A stretch of 64,000 nt of DNA from Albimonas pacifica (GTDB lineage Bacteria > Pseudomonadota > Alphaproteobacteria > Rhodobacterales > Rhodobacteraceae), in NCBI RefSeq assembly GCF_900113695.1, contig NZ_FOQH01000008.1, positions 337,190-401,189 of the forward strand, written 5' to 3'. The notes beneath the pieces are model-generated. The model saw nothing but the letters and a program-made list of their open reading frames with translations, searched no databases and was not told where the DNA came from. Shown here piece by piece: positions 55,472 to 64,000 of the stretch. Numbering within the stretch: position 1 is the first letter of the stretch; every line of letters starts with the position of its first letter. A program made the translations under genes and the position numbers.

Positions 55472-55795
55472 ATGCTTCGCTATGGCCTGCCCGCTCTTTA
55501 TGCCGGGTTCGTCCTGTTCTCCCTCGCGCGGATCTGGCTGAACCGACCCGGGCGGCGGCCCGGGATCGGGGGCTACATGTTCGGCGCCACGGTCAGCTAC
55601 ATCGTGGTGTTCGACGCCGCCTACGGCATCACCGCCGCGGTCGCCGAGGCCCTGTCCGGCGAGGCCGGCGTGGTGTTCTGGGCCGAGGCGGTCCTGCTGA
55701 TCCCCCTCTGCTGGCTGATCTGGCGCGGCCTGCGCATCCTGTTCCCCTGGCCCCTGACGCTGGAGGACGAGAAAGCCCCGGCGCCCGCCGCCTGA
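55472..55795 (+). CDS. Small hypothetical membrane protein
   Basis: The 107-residue protein has two to three hydrophobic segments (YGLPALYAGFVLFSLARIW, YIVVFDAAYGITAAVAEAL, VVFWAEAVLLIPLCWLIW). It was not recognised. TTGGAG lies before the ATG, and codon use is typical of the region. A strong hairpin follows. Confidence 0.65.
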   Translation: MLRYGLPALYAGFVLFSLARIWLNRPGRRPGIGGYMFGATVSYIVVFDAAYGITAAVAEALSGEAGVVFWAEAVLLIPLCWLIWRGLRILFPWPLTLEDEKAPAPAA

Positions 55796-55808
55796 TCCTG
55801 CGCCGCAC

Positions 55809-55838
55809 GCGCGTCCCGGTCGATGCGCCGGGACGCGC
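55809..55838 (+). terminator. Terminator hairpin after the small membrane protein gene
   Basis: Eleven-bp perfect arms GCGCGTCCCGG and CCGGGACGCGC flank an 8-nt loop, 14 bp after the stop. Confidence 0.6.
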
Positions 55839-55983
55839 GCCCCCCTGACCGCGCGCCGGGCCTCGCGCCTGGTCCGCCGTCCGCGCGCGTCCCCTGCGTC
55901 CGCCCCCGCCGGGCGGAGCGGCTCGGCGCCTCGCCCTCGCCGCGATGGGGGGGCATCCTGGGCCCACCGAATCCGGAGGCCCG

Positions 55984-56916
55984 ATGATCCGACCCGCGCT
56001 CCTCGCCCTGCCGCTGCTGGCCGCGTCGCTGCTCGCGCCGCCGCCCGCGGCCGCGCAGGCGACCGCCCCCTCCCCCGCCGCCGGCGAGGCGCAGCCGGCC
56101 CCCGCCGCGCCCGCGCCGGGCGCCCCCGCCTCCGAGGCCGTGGACCCGCGCGCGACGATCCGCCTGCCGGGCGGCGAGGCGCTCGACCCCGAGATCCTGC
56201 GCCAGCTCGTGCTCGACATCGGCTTCGGGCGCGAGCTCTTCCAGCTCCCCGGCGACGCCGCCCACTGGTCCGACGCCCGCCTGCGCCGTTTCCGCCGCGG
56301 CGGCGTGCCGGTGGAGGTCTATTCCGACGATCCCGACTTCGCCTCCAATCCCGCCTTCTGGGGCCCGTTCCGCCTGCTGGCCGAGAAGCTGCCCGCCCTG
56401 ACCGGCCTGACCCTGATCCCCCGCTCGCGCATCGAGCTCTGGGACGGCCCGCCCGGCCTGATGATCTTCGTGGGCCGGCGCGCCTGGCTGAAGGAGAGCC
56501 TGGTGGGCCTCTCGCGCCTCGCCGGCGCGGACGAGGCGCTGGCCGCCCGCCGCTTCGATCGCCTCGCCCTGCCCTTCGTGATGCGCGGCCGCCCGGTCTG
56601 CTTCGCCGAGGTTCGCTTCCGCGACGAGGGCTCGGCCGAGCTGGCGCTGTCGGTGGTGGCGCTGGAGGTCTCGCCCCACCTCTCCGAATGCGTCTACGAG
56701 GAGGTGATCCAGGCGCTGGGCCCGATCAACGACAGCCGCACGGTGGCGCAGACGATGTTCAACGACGACGGCGCCGAGACGATCCCGACGAGCTACGACT
56801 GGCTGGCCCTCTCGATCCTCTACGACCCGCGCCTGACGACCGGCATGACCCTCGAGGAGGCCGAGCCCGCGATCCGCGCCCTCGTCGACGCCCTCGCCGC
56901 GCCCGCCCCCGACTGA
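55984..56916 (+). CDS. DUF2927 exported protein
   Basis: The 310-residue protein has a signal peptide ending AAAQA and a Pro/Ala linker. The DUF2927 domain follows: LVLDIGFGRELF, RRFRRGGVPVEVYSDDP, ECVYEEVIQALGPINDS, TMFNDDG and DWLALSILYDPRLTTGM. The pattern of ECxxEE and late Asp suggests a metal-dependent fold, but no function is established. The ATG at 55984 begins the signal. Confidence 0.85.
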   Translation: MIRPALLALPLLAASLLAPPPAAAQATAPSPAAGEAQPAPAAPAPGAPASEAVDPRATIRLPGGEALDPEILRQLVLDIGFGRELFQLPGDAAHWSDARLRRFRRGGVPVEVYSDDPDFASNPAFWGPFRLLAEKLPALTGLTLIPRSRIELWDGPPGLMIFVGRRAWLKESLVGLSRLAGADEALAARRFDRLALPFVMRGRPVCFAEVRFRDEGSAELALSVVALEVSPHLSECVYEEVIQALGPINDSRTVAQTMFNDDGAETIPTSYDWLALSILYDPRLTTGMTLEEAEPAIRALVDALAAPAPD

Positions 56917-56995
56917 CCCGCCCCGGACGTCCCCGCCCCCTGCGCCCCCGCCCGCCGCCCCGCGCCGGGGCGCGACGCCGATCACGCCTCGCCGA

Positions 56996-57263
56996 GCGCC
57001 TGTTCTCCGGAGCCGTCCATCGCGGATGCCGATCGGAGCGAGTCGCCGGGGGCGGTCAAGGATCGCGCAGCGACCCCCCGCAGGGGGGCTCGTCCTTGAC
57101 CGCCCCGGGCGACTCGCTCAGGCATCAGACGCGATGGACGGATCCGGAGAACAGGCGCGGGCTTGTTCTTGGGTGAGTCCGGAGCCCGCCGGAGGCTCCC
57201 CCCTCCCCGATCCCCGCCCCGCCCCCGCAGGCGCTCCCCAGCCAGGCCCGCCCGCAGGGCGCC
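56996..57263 (+). repeat. Palindromic intergenic element, copy 3
   Basis: The hairpin at 56996-57158 has outer arms with one mismatch in 28; the inner part reads CCATCGC/GCGATGG, where copies 1 and 2 have TCTCGC/GCGAGA. The mid stem carries GCCGGGGGC with near-perfect complement and the apex is CCCCCC/GGGGGG. The small hairpin (57181-57199) and tail (57241-57263, extended to 57272 as in copy 4) follow. It lies 103 bp before the acetoacetyl-CoA synthetase gene. Confidence 0.9.
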
Positions 57264-57365
57264 TGCGTCCCGCTCCCCTTCCCGCGCCCCCGCCCCCGCC
57301 CTATGCTCCGCCCCGACCGCCGCGCGGCGCCCGTGACGAGGCGCCCCGGCGCAGGGAGGAAATGC

Positions 57366-59342
57366 ATGACCGAGACGTTCCCCGAAGAGCCGATCATCTG
57401 GACCCCGTCGGCCGAGCTCGCGCAGAGCTCCGAGATGGCGCGCTACATGCGCTGGCTGGCCTCCGAGCGCGGCCTCGCCTTCCCCGACTACGACGCGCTG
57501 TGGGAGTGGTCGACGACCGAGCTCGAGGGCTTCTGGACCTCGCTGATCGACTTCTGGGACCTGCCCTTCGCCACCCGCGAGACCCGCGTGATCGACCGCG
57601 AGGTCATGCCCGGCGCCCGGTGGTTCGAGGGCGCGACGCTGAACTGGGCCGACCAGGTCTGGCGCCATGTCGAGACCAACGGCCGCGACGCCCCCGCCCT
57701 GCGCTGGCGCTCGGAGAGGGGCGAGGGCACGGTGACCTGGGGCGAGCTCGCCGACCGCGCCGCCTCGCTGGCGCAGACCCTGCGCGGCTGGGGCGTCGCC
57801 CCCGGCGACCGGGTCTGCGCGATTCTGCCCAACGGGCCCGAGTCGGTGATCGCCTGCCTCGCCACGGCCTCCATCGGCGCCACCTGGTCGCTGTGCTCGC
57901 CCGACATGGGCGCGACCGCGATCCTCGGCCGCTTCGCCCAGATCACCCCCAGGGTGCTGATCGCCGCCGACGGCTACGCCCATGGCGGCCGCGAGACCCC
58001 CCGCCTCGACCTCGCGCAGGAGGTCGCCGCCGGCCTCCCCGGCCTCGCCCGCCGCCTGCTGGTCCCGGTGATCGACGCCCCCGGCCCCGACGGCTGGGAA
58101 AGCTGGGCCGACGCCACCGCCGGAACCCAGGGCCCGCCGCGCACCGAGATCGTGCCCTTCGACCACCCGCTCTGGATCGTCTACTCGTCGGGCACCACCG
58201 GCACGCCCAAGCCGATCGTGCACGGCCACGGCGGGATCCTGCTCGAGGGCTCCAAGTTCCCGCTCCACAACGACATCCGCGACGGCGACACGTTCCTGTG
58301 GCTGACCGCCTCGGGCTGGATCATGTGGAACTGCCAGGTGATCGCGCTGACCCGCGGCGTGACGGTGGCGATCTTCGACGGCGCCCCCAACCTGCCCGAC
58401 ATGGCCGAGCTCTGGCGCTTCGCCGCCCGCGCCGGCTGCACCTTCGTGGGCGCCGGCGCCGCCTTCTTCTCCACCTCGATGAAGGCCGGCGTCTCGCCCA
58501 AGGCCGAGGCCGACCTGGGCCGCCTGCGCGCCATCGGCTCCACCGGCTCGCCGCTGGCCCCCGAGGCCTACGACTGGATCCAGGCCAACGTCGCCGACGT
58601 CTGGATCACGCCCATCGCCGGGGGCACCGACTTCGCCGGCGCCTTCGTGGGCGGCTGCATCCTGCTCCCCGTGCGCCGCGGCGAGATGCAGTGCCGCTTC
58701 CTCGGCGCCCGCGTCGAGGCCTGGGACGAGCACGGCCGCCCGGTCGAGAACCAGGTCGGCGAGCTGGTCTGCACCCGCCCCATGCCCTCGATGCCGCTCT
58801 ATTTCTGGGGCGACGCCGACGGTTCCCGCTACGCCGAGAGCTATTTCGAGACCTGGCCGAACGTGTGGAAGCACGGCGACTGGATCCGCATCACCCCCAC
58901 CGGGGGCGCGGTGATCTACGGGCGCTCCGACGCCACCATCAACCGCCGCGGCCTGCGCCTGGGCACATCCGAGATCTACCGCGCCGTCGAGGAGCTCGAC
59001 GAGATCCTCGACAGCCTGGTGGTCGACCTCGAATACCTCGGCCGCGACAGCTTCATGCCCCTCTTCGTGGTCCTGCGCGAGGGCGTCGCCTTCGACGAGG
59101 CGCTCAAGGACAAGCTGCGCGCCGCCATCCGCGCCTCCGTCGGCCCCCGCTACCTCCCCGACGAGATCGTCCAGATCCCGGAGGTCCCCCGCACCCTCTC
59201 GGGCAAGAAGCTGGAGGTCCCGGTGAAGAAGCTCCTGCTCGGCGTCGACGGCGCGAAGGCGGTGAACCGCGACTCGATGGCCAACCCCCGCGCCTTCGAC
59301 GCCTTCGAGGCCTACGCCGCCGCCCGCGCCGCCCCCGCCTGA
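57366..59342 (+). CDS. aacS: Acetoacetyl-CoA synthetase
   Basis: The 658-residue adenylate-forming enzyme has the ATP-binding P-loop YSSGTTGTPKP near 275, the A5 region, and HGDWIRITPTGG with the DATINRRGLRLGTSEIYR hinge. The late Lys region is RTLSGKKLEVPVKKLL. The N-terminal WTPSAELAQSSEMARYMRW is characteristic of AacS over AcsA. It activates acetoacetate for ketone-body and PHB-linked metabolism. GGAGGAAATGC precedes the ATG. It is bracketed by direct copies 3 and 4 of the repeat element. Confidence 0.92.
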   Translation: MTETFPEEPIIWTPSAELAQSSEMARYMRWLASERGLAFPDYDALWEWSTTELEGFWTSLIDFWDLPFATRETRVIDREVMPGARWFEGATLNWADQVWRHVETNGRDAPALRWRSERGEGTVTWGELADRAASLAQTLRGWGVAPGDRVCAILPNGPESVIACLATASIGATWSLCSPDMGATAILGRFAQITPRVLIAADGYAHGGRETPRLDLAQEVAAGLPGLARRLLVPVIDAPGPDGWESWADATAGTQGPPRTEIVPFDHPLWIVYSSGTTGTPKPIVHGHGGILLEGSKFPLHNDIRDGDTFLWLTASGWIMWNCQVIALTRGVTVAIFDGAPNLPDMAELWRFAARAGCTFVGAGAAFFSTSMKAGVSPKAEADLGRLRAIGSTGSPLAPEAYDWIQANVADVWITPIAGGTDFAGAFVGGCILLPVRRGEMQCRFLGARVEAWDEHGRPVENQVGELVCTRPMPSMPLYFWGDADGSRYAESYFETWPNVWKHGDWIRITPTGGAVIYGRSDATINRRGLRLGTSEIYRAVEELDEILDSLVVDLEYLGRDSFMPLFVVLREGVAFDEALKDKLRAAIRASVGPRYLPDEIVQIPEVPRTLSGKKLEVPVKKLLLGVDGAKAVNRDSMANPRAFDAFEAYAAARAAPA

Positions 59343-59393
59343 TCCGTCCCCCGCCCCGCCCCGAGGCGCCCCCGGCCCCAGGCCCTGCCGGGA

Positions 59394-59665
59394 GCGCCTG
59401 TTCTCCGGAGCCGTCCATCGCGGATGCCGATCAGAGCGACTCGGCCGCCCCGGTCAGGGATCGCGCATCGACCGCGCTTGCGCGGCTTGTCCTTGACCGG
59501 GGCGGCCGAGTCGCTCAGGCGATCCAAGCGATGGACGGATCCGGAGGACAGGCGCGGGCGCCTTGTTCTTGGGTGAGTCCGGAGCCCGCCGGAGGCTCCG
59601 ACGTCTGCCCATCGCCGTCCCTCGCCCGCTCCGCGCGACGCAGCCAGGCCCGCCCGCAGGGCGCC
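59394..59665 (+). repeat. Palindromic intergenic element, copy 4
   Basis: The hairpin at 59394-59555 has CCATCGC/GCGATGG as in copy 3, a mid stem with GGCCGCCCC and complement, and a CGCGC/GCGCG apex. The small hairpin is at 59581-59599 and the tail at 59643-59665. It ends 77 bp before the next gene, in the same orientation as copy 3. Confidence 0.9.
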
Positions 59666-59741
59666 TGCGTCCCCGCTCGCCATGATCTCGCCCCCCGCGT
59701 CCCCGACACTCGCGCCGTCCCGTTTCCAGCCGAGAGGATCC

Positions 59742-60908
59742 ATGGCCCGCCGTTCCAAGGCCCAGGCCGCCAAGGCCGCGACATCCGACGATGCGGAGGC
59801 CTCGCCCAAGGGCCCCGCGCCGTTCCCCGAGCTCGACCGCGACCGCGTCGCCACGGTGGACATGCTGTTCACCCACCACGACCGGATCGCCCACGTGGAC
59901 GACCCGATCTGGGCCGACGTCTCCAGCCTCGCCGCCGCCGGCCGCACGCTCTTCGTGACCTGCGACGAGACCGCCTCCGTCGAGGGGCTCGACTGGGATC
60001 CCGACACGGGGCGCGCGCTCGACCACCGCTCCTACCCGCTGGGGCTCGTGTTCGAGCTGCCGGCGGGCGCCAGGGGCGAGATGGACATCGAGGGGCTGGC
60101 GGTCTCCGACGGCTGGCTGTGGGTCTGCGGCTCGCACGGGCTCAAGCGCGGCAAGCCGGGGTCGAAGAAGTTCAAGGACCTCGCCTCCATCGACTGGGAC
60201 CCCAACCGCGGCTTCCTCGGCCGCCTGCCGCTGGTCGAGCGCTCGGGCGGGCGGTTCGAGCCGGTCGCGGTCTCCGACCCGATCGACGGGGCGCCCGAGC
60301 GGCGCGCGGCCATGCTGCCGATGACCGGGACCCGCGACGCCTACCTGCGCAAGCTGCTGGCGAAGGACCCGCTGATCGCCCCCTTCATCGACCTGCCCTG
60401 CAAGGAGAACGGCTTCGACATCGAGGGGATCGCCGCCCGCGGGAACGAGGTGATCCTGGGCCTGCGCGGCCCGGTCCTGCGCGGCTGGGCGCTGATCGTG
60501 CGGCTGGAGATGAAGGAGACGCAGGCCGGCGAGCTGAAGCCCGTCAAGCGCGAGGACGGGCGGCGCTACGCGATCCACGCGCTCGACCTCAACGGCCAGG
60601 GGATCCGGGACCTCGCCTGGGACGGCGACCGGCTGCTGATCCTGTCGGGCGCGATCTCGGATCACGAGGCGCTGCAGTCGGTCTTCGCCCTCGACCCCGC
60701 CGATTTCGACCGCGAGGTGATCGGCGCCGACCGCCTGCCCCGGATCCTCGACCTCGTCATCCAGCGCGGCGGCGACAATGCCGAGGGGCTCGAGATCGTG
60801 GGCGAGGGCGCGGACCGCCGCCTGATGATCGTCTACGACAGCCCCCACAACCACCGCACCGACGCCGACGAGGGCCGCCTGACCGGCGACCTCTTCACCC
60901 TCGACTGA
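59742..60908 (+). CDS. DUF3616 family protein
   Basis: The 388-residue protein has DUF3616 features: TLFVTCDETASVEGLDWD, GEMDIEGLAVSDGWLWVCGSHGLKRG, ENGFDIEGIAARGNEVILGLRGP and DLAWDGDRLLILSG. It is probably a beta-propeller. There is no signal peptide; the N-terminal 30 residues are Lys/Ala-rich. Function unknown. GAGAGGATCC precedes the ATG. Confidence 0.85.
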   Translation: MARRSKAQAAKAATSDDAEASPKGPAPFPELDRDRVATVDMLFTHHDRIAHVDDPIWADVSSLAAAGRTLFVTCDETASVEGLDWDPDTGRALDHRSYPLGLVFELPAGARGEMDIEGLAVSDGWLWVCGSHGLKRGKPGSKKFKDLASIDWDPNRGFLGRLPLVERSGGRFEPVAVSDPIDGAPERRAAMLPMTGTRDAYLRKLLAKDPLIAPFIDLPCKENGFDIEGIAARGNEVILGLRGPVLRGWALIVRLEMKETQAGELKPVKREDGRRYAIHALDLNGQGIRDLAWDGDRLLILSGAISDHEALQSVFALDPADFDREVIGADRLPRILDLVIQRGGDNAEGLEIVGEGADRRLMIVYDSPHNHRTDADEGRLTGDLFTLD

Positions 60909-60944
60909 GCCCGGCGCGCCCAGAGAACCTGCGGGGCGCGCGCC

Positions 60945-61409
60945 TCAGGCACGGGCCAGGCGGGCGCGGAGCATGGTGATCTTGCGGTATTCGTCGCGGC
61001 CCGTGACCTCGCGCCCCAGCCAGGGCGGGCGGGCGAAGACGGCGTCCTCGGCGGGCAGCTCGATCTCGGCGAGGATCACGCCGTCGAGCGGCGGGGCGTA
61101 TTCGTCCACGCTCCACTCGAAGCCGGCGAAGGGGACCAGGTGTCGGGTCTTCTCGAGCGTCGCGCCCTGGCAGTGATCGAGCATCGCCAGCCCGTCCGCC
61201 AGCGGGATCTCGTATTCGAACTCGTCGCGGCTGATGCCCTCGCGCGGGCCCTTCACGGTCAGGAAGGCGCGGTCCTCGAGGCAGCGCACCCGCACCTTGC
61301 GCCCGTCGACGCTGGCCAGAAGTCCGTCGCGCAGGCGCAGGCTGGTCGAGACCGCCTGCCGCCAGCCCGCGTCGGCGACCAGGAACTTCCGCTCGATCTC
61401 CCTGGGCAT
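60945..61409 (-). CDS. CYTH domain protein
   Basis: The 154-residue protein starts PREIERKFLV, the ExExK signature of the CYTH (triphosphate tunnel) fold, with RVRCLEDRAFLTVKGPREGISRDEFEYEI and VDEYAPPLDGVILAEIELP. Small bacterial CYTH proteins are inorganic triphosphatases or nucleotide-polyphosphate enzymes; the substrate here is uncertain. It stands 137 bp downstream of a tyrosine phosphatase gene on the same strand. Confidence 0.88.
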   Translation of the reverse strand: MPREIERKFLVADAGWRQAVSTSLRLRDGLLASVDGRKVRVRCLEDRAFLTVKGPREGISRDEFEYEIPLADGLAMLDHCQGATLEKTRHLVPFAGFEWSVDEYAPPLDGVILAEIELPAEDAVFARPPWLGREVTGRDEYRKITMLRARLARA

Positions 61410-61507
61410 CGCGCCCCTTTCGACGACGCCGCGCGCGCGGCCGGAGGAGGGGCGCGTAGCAACTCGCGCCCCGCCCGGCAATACGCCGCGGCGCGAGGCG
61501 CGGGGCA

Positions 61508-61534
61508 CGCGGCCGCCCGTCGCGGACGGCCGCG
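61508..61534 (-). terminator. Possible terminator after the tyrosine phosphatase gene
   Basis: CGCGGCCG and CGGCCGCG arms flank an 11-nt loop, 12 bp after the stop on the minus strand. No clear T-run. Confidence 0.4.
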
Positions 61535-61546
61535 ACGCTCCCTGGC

Positions 61547-62299
61547 TCAGGCCGGCGCGCGCGCCGGCGCCGGGCGCAGCCGGGCGCGGAGCGCGTCGAG
61601 CTCGGCCTCCGACATGCCGTGGCGGCGCAGGTAGGCCTCGGCCCCGCCATGGCGGCGGTCGAGATGCATCAGCAGGGCGCGCATCATCTCGGGATCGGCG
61701 TCGAGATAGGCCGCGTTCAGCTCCCGCCCCCGGGCCCGCGCGTCGGCCTCGAGCGCGGCGAGCAGCGAGGGCAGCCGCGGCCGGGTGGCGGCGTAGTCGC
61801 TGACCACCACCTCGGGCTCGGCGCCTGCCAGCAGCAGCAGGAAGGCCGCGATCATGCCGGTGCGGTCCTTGCCGGCGGCGCAGTGGAACAGCGCCGCCCC
61901 GTCCTCGGCCCGCGCGATCAGCCGCAGGATCTCCACGAACACGGGCCCGCGCTGATCGAGCGCGAGGAAATAGAGGCCCAGCAGCGGCTCTTCCTCGTCG
62001 ATCTCGGGCATCCGGGTGGGGTCGAGGTCCTCGAAGAGCGAGACGTGACGATACTCGACCCCCTCGACGCCCTCGGCGAAGGGATTGGGGGCCTCGGCCA
62101 GCTCCTCGGCGCGGCGCAGGTCGACGATCAGGGTCAGGCCCAGCTCGCGCAGGGCGGCGATGCCGGCCGCGTCCAGCCGGTGCAGGCTGTCGGCGCGCAG
62201 CGCCCGGCGGAAGGCGGTCTCGCCATGGGGCGTGGGCCAGCCGCCGAGGTCGCGGATGTTGTGGCTGCCGGCGATCGGGATCAGGCGGGGGTCGGTCAT
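61547..62299 (-). CDS. Tyrosine-protein phosphatase (DSP-like, PTP superfamily)
   Basis: The 250-residue protein has the phosphatase loop FHCAAGKDRTGM near residue 140, with catalytic Cys and Arg. The N-terminal SHNIRDLGGWPTPHG and LRRAEELAEAPNPF match the Y_phosphatase3 family. It may act on phosphotyrosine or on lipids; unknown. Monocistronic. Confidence 0.9.
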   Translation of the reverse strand: MTDPRLIPIAGSHNIRDLGGWPTPHGETAFRRALRADSLHRLDAAGIAALRELGLTLIVDLRRAEELAEAPNPFAEGVEGVEYRHVSLFEDLDPTRMPEIDEEEPLLGLYFLALDQRGPVFVEILRLIARAEDGAALFHCAAGKDRTGMIAAFLLLLAGAEPEVVVSDYAATRPRLPSLLAALEADARARGRELNAAYLDADPEMMRALLMHLDRRHGGAEAYLRRHGMSEAELDALRARLRPAPARAPA

Positions 62300-62495
62300 C
62301 GGGAGAAGTCCGGGAATCGGGAGCGCCCGGGTCCGGCGCGATGCGCCGGGCGTCGGGCCGGGGTCGGGCGAGTCGCGCCCAAGCTGACGACCCGCGGCCG
62401 CGCCATCAAGCGCCGCGTCCGCGCAGGGGGCCTGCGCGCGGCGCGCGCGACCTGTCCGCGACGCGGGACCGATCCGGAAACGGGGGGGAGAGCAC

Positions 62496-62570
62496 TGGTG
62501 CCGCAGGGGAGGATTGAACTCCCGACCTCACCCTTACCAAGGGTGCGCTCTACCACTGAGCTACTGCGGC
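62496..62570 (-). tRNA. tRNA-Thr (anticodon GGT)
   Basis: The minus strand folds as a cloverleaf: acceptor stem GCCGCAG/CTGCGGC, D-arm with AGCTCAGTGGTAGAGC, anticodon stem CACCC/GGGTG around loop TTGGTAA (anticodon GGT), T-arm GGGAGTTCAATCCTCCC. A CCA end is encoded after discriminator A. Confidence 0.95.
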
Positions 62571-62804
62571 GGTGCGGGGCGGGTAATGACGTGTTCGGGG
62601 CCGGAGCGCAAGACCCCTCCTGCAAGGAATTTTCGCGCCATCCCGCCGCATGTCCCGCGCCGTTGCGGAAGGCGTCGCGGCCGTCGCGGCGGGATCTCCG
62701 CAGGAGCGGTCCGGGAGAGGCGGACCGGGGGAAGGTCGCCCCGGGGCGTTCCCCCGGGTCCGCGCGCGCTGGACGGCCCGTCCCGGCGGAGCTAGGCAGG
62801 GGCC

Positions 62805-62993
62805 ATGACCGACGATGCGCCCTCCCCCAAGGCTCCGCGCCGCAGACCCAGCCCGGAGGCCGAGCAGCGCGAGGCGCGCCTGGCCGAAGCCCTGCGCGCC
62901 AACCTGCGCCGCCGCAAGGACCGCAGCCGCGCCGCCCGGGCCGCCCCGTCCGGCGAGAGCGGCGGGGACGACGACCCGCCCTCCGATCCATGA
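62805..62993 (+). CDS. Small Arg-rich protein upstream of yjbR-like gene
   Basis: The 62-residue hydrophilic protein has [25 protein letters not shown] flanked by disordered ends. Similar small proteins precede murA in Rhodobacterales. The ATG overlaps the next gene by 4 bp at its stop. Its function is unknown. Confidence 0.7.
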   Translation: MTDDAPSPKAPRRRPSPEAEQREARLAEALRANLRRRKDRSRAARAAPSGESGGDDDPPSDP

Positions 62994-63346
62994 GCGCCCC
63001 GCTGGAGCGGCTGCGCGCGCTGGCGCTCGCCCTGCCCGGCGCCTCGGAGAAGATCGCCTGGGGCGAGCCGACCTTCCGCGTGGAGGCGGGGATCTTCGGC
63101 ATGGTCTCGACGGCGAAGGGCCGGCTCTCGGTCTGGCTGAAGGCGCCCGAGGGCGCGCAGGAGATGCTGATCGAGGCCGCGCCGGAGCGGTTCTTCCGCC
63201 CGCCCTACGTGGGCCACAAGGGCTGGATCGGCCTGCGCCTCGACGCGCCCGGCGGGCCGGACTGGGAGGAGGTCGCCTTCAACCTCGCCCGCTCCCACGC
63301 GCTGATCGCCGCGAAGCGTCCCCGGAGATCCGGCGCGGCGGACTGA
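62990..63346 (+). CDS. MmcQ/YjbR family protein
   Basis: The 118-residue protein has [53 protein letters not shown] and [16 protein letters not shown], typical of the YjbR fold, which resembles DNA-binding domains. Function unclear. It overlaps the preceding small gene. Confidence 0.88.
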   Translation: MSAPLERLRALALALPGASEKIAWGEPTFRVEAGIFGMVSTAKGRLSVWLKAPEGAQEMLIEAAPERFFRPPYVGHKGWIGLRLDAPGGPDWEEVAFNLARSHALIAAKRPRRSGAAD

Positions 63347-63501
63347 CCGCGGCGCCCTGCCCGGTCCGGGCGTCGCGCGCGCGGCCCGGCCCCGTGGCGG
63401 TTCGAGGGCAGGCCCGCCCCGTCCTCGCCCCCTGGCCGTCATTGAACCGCCCCGCGGCGCGGGCTATCGCAGGGCGGAAGCCGGAACTCAGGAGGGGCGC
63501 A

Positions 63502-64000
<499 letters not shown>

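Noticed and set aside
57026..60979. A very long plus-strand open frame across aacS and element copies 3 and 4
   Set aside because: It is an antisense-like shadow frame of high-GC coding sequence: Arg/Pro/Gly-rich, with no domain, and it crosses two real genes in another frame.

Overview
The window is a very GC-rich (about 70% or more), gene-dense chromosomal segment. The block dusB-ntrB-ntrC-ntrY-ntrX and the block trkA-trkH-hfq-hflX, together with fused ispDF, DUF4169, DUF882, DUF2333, DUF2927 and a VPLPA-CTERM-like protein, point to an alphaproteobacterium of the Rhodobacterales type. The species cannot be fixed from sequence alone. Nearly all genes have G or C at the third codon position and most have a GGAG-type ribosome binding site.

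Layout. 1-5785: 3' part of a large beta-helix exoprotein overlapping a CHAT-domain lipoprotein gene. 5786-6411: gene-free stretch with an AT-rich patch and a probable gene remnant. 6412-11038 (minus): trkA, trkH, hfq, hflX. 11163-12561: divergent DUF2239 and GIY-YIG-like genes around a palindromic operator candidate. 12737-13369: glutathione transferase. 13411-20963 (minus): dusB-ntrBC-ntrYX nitrogen regulation cluster. 21153-22897: ispDF-pgpA. 23268-26559 (minus): Atm1-type ABC exporter and a LysM protein. 26710-35869: LOG protein, unknown genes, a VPLPA-CTERM-like protein, Fe-SOD, OafA-type acyltransferase, DUF498 protein, DNA-3-methyladenine glycosylase, YbdK-type ligase. 36539-38474: three-gene overlapping operon of two Cys-rich exported proteins and a SCO copper chaperone. 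41188-45257: sit/znu-type metal ABC transporter behind a palindromic operator. 45305-45485: candidate structured small RNA. 45664-54548: IalB-like protein, KAS-ACP-lpxD, L,D-transpeptidase and DUF882 peptidase, DUF2333. 54773-63346: small RHH and DUF4169 genes, DUF2927, acetoacetyl-CoA synthetase, DUF3616, CYTH, tyrosine phosphatase, tRNA-Thr, YjbR. 63502-end: start of murA.

The most unusual structure is a family of four intergenic elements (22966-23243, 32570-32842 in reverse, 56996-57263, 59394-59665). Each is a roughly 163-bp hairpin followed by a short hairpin and a conserved tail. The helices differ between copies by paired (compensatory) changes while the skeleton stays constant. A different long hairpin lies at 49331-49490. 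Other leads are the exoprotein-CHAT pair, the Cys-rich/SCO trio and the candidate RNA upstream of the IalB-like gene.

Functionally the window is mostly housekeeping: nitrogen sensing, K+ and metal uptake, isoprenoid, phospholipid, lipid A and peptidoglycan synthesis, and oxidative and metal stress. Accessory surface and repeat elements lie between these genes.
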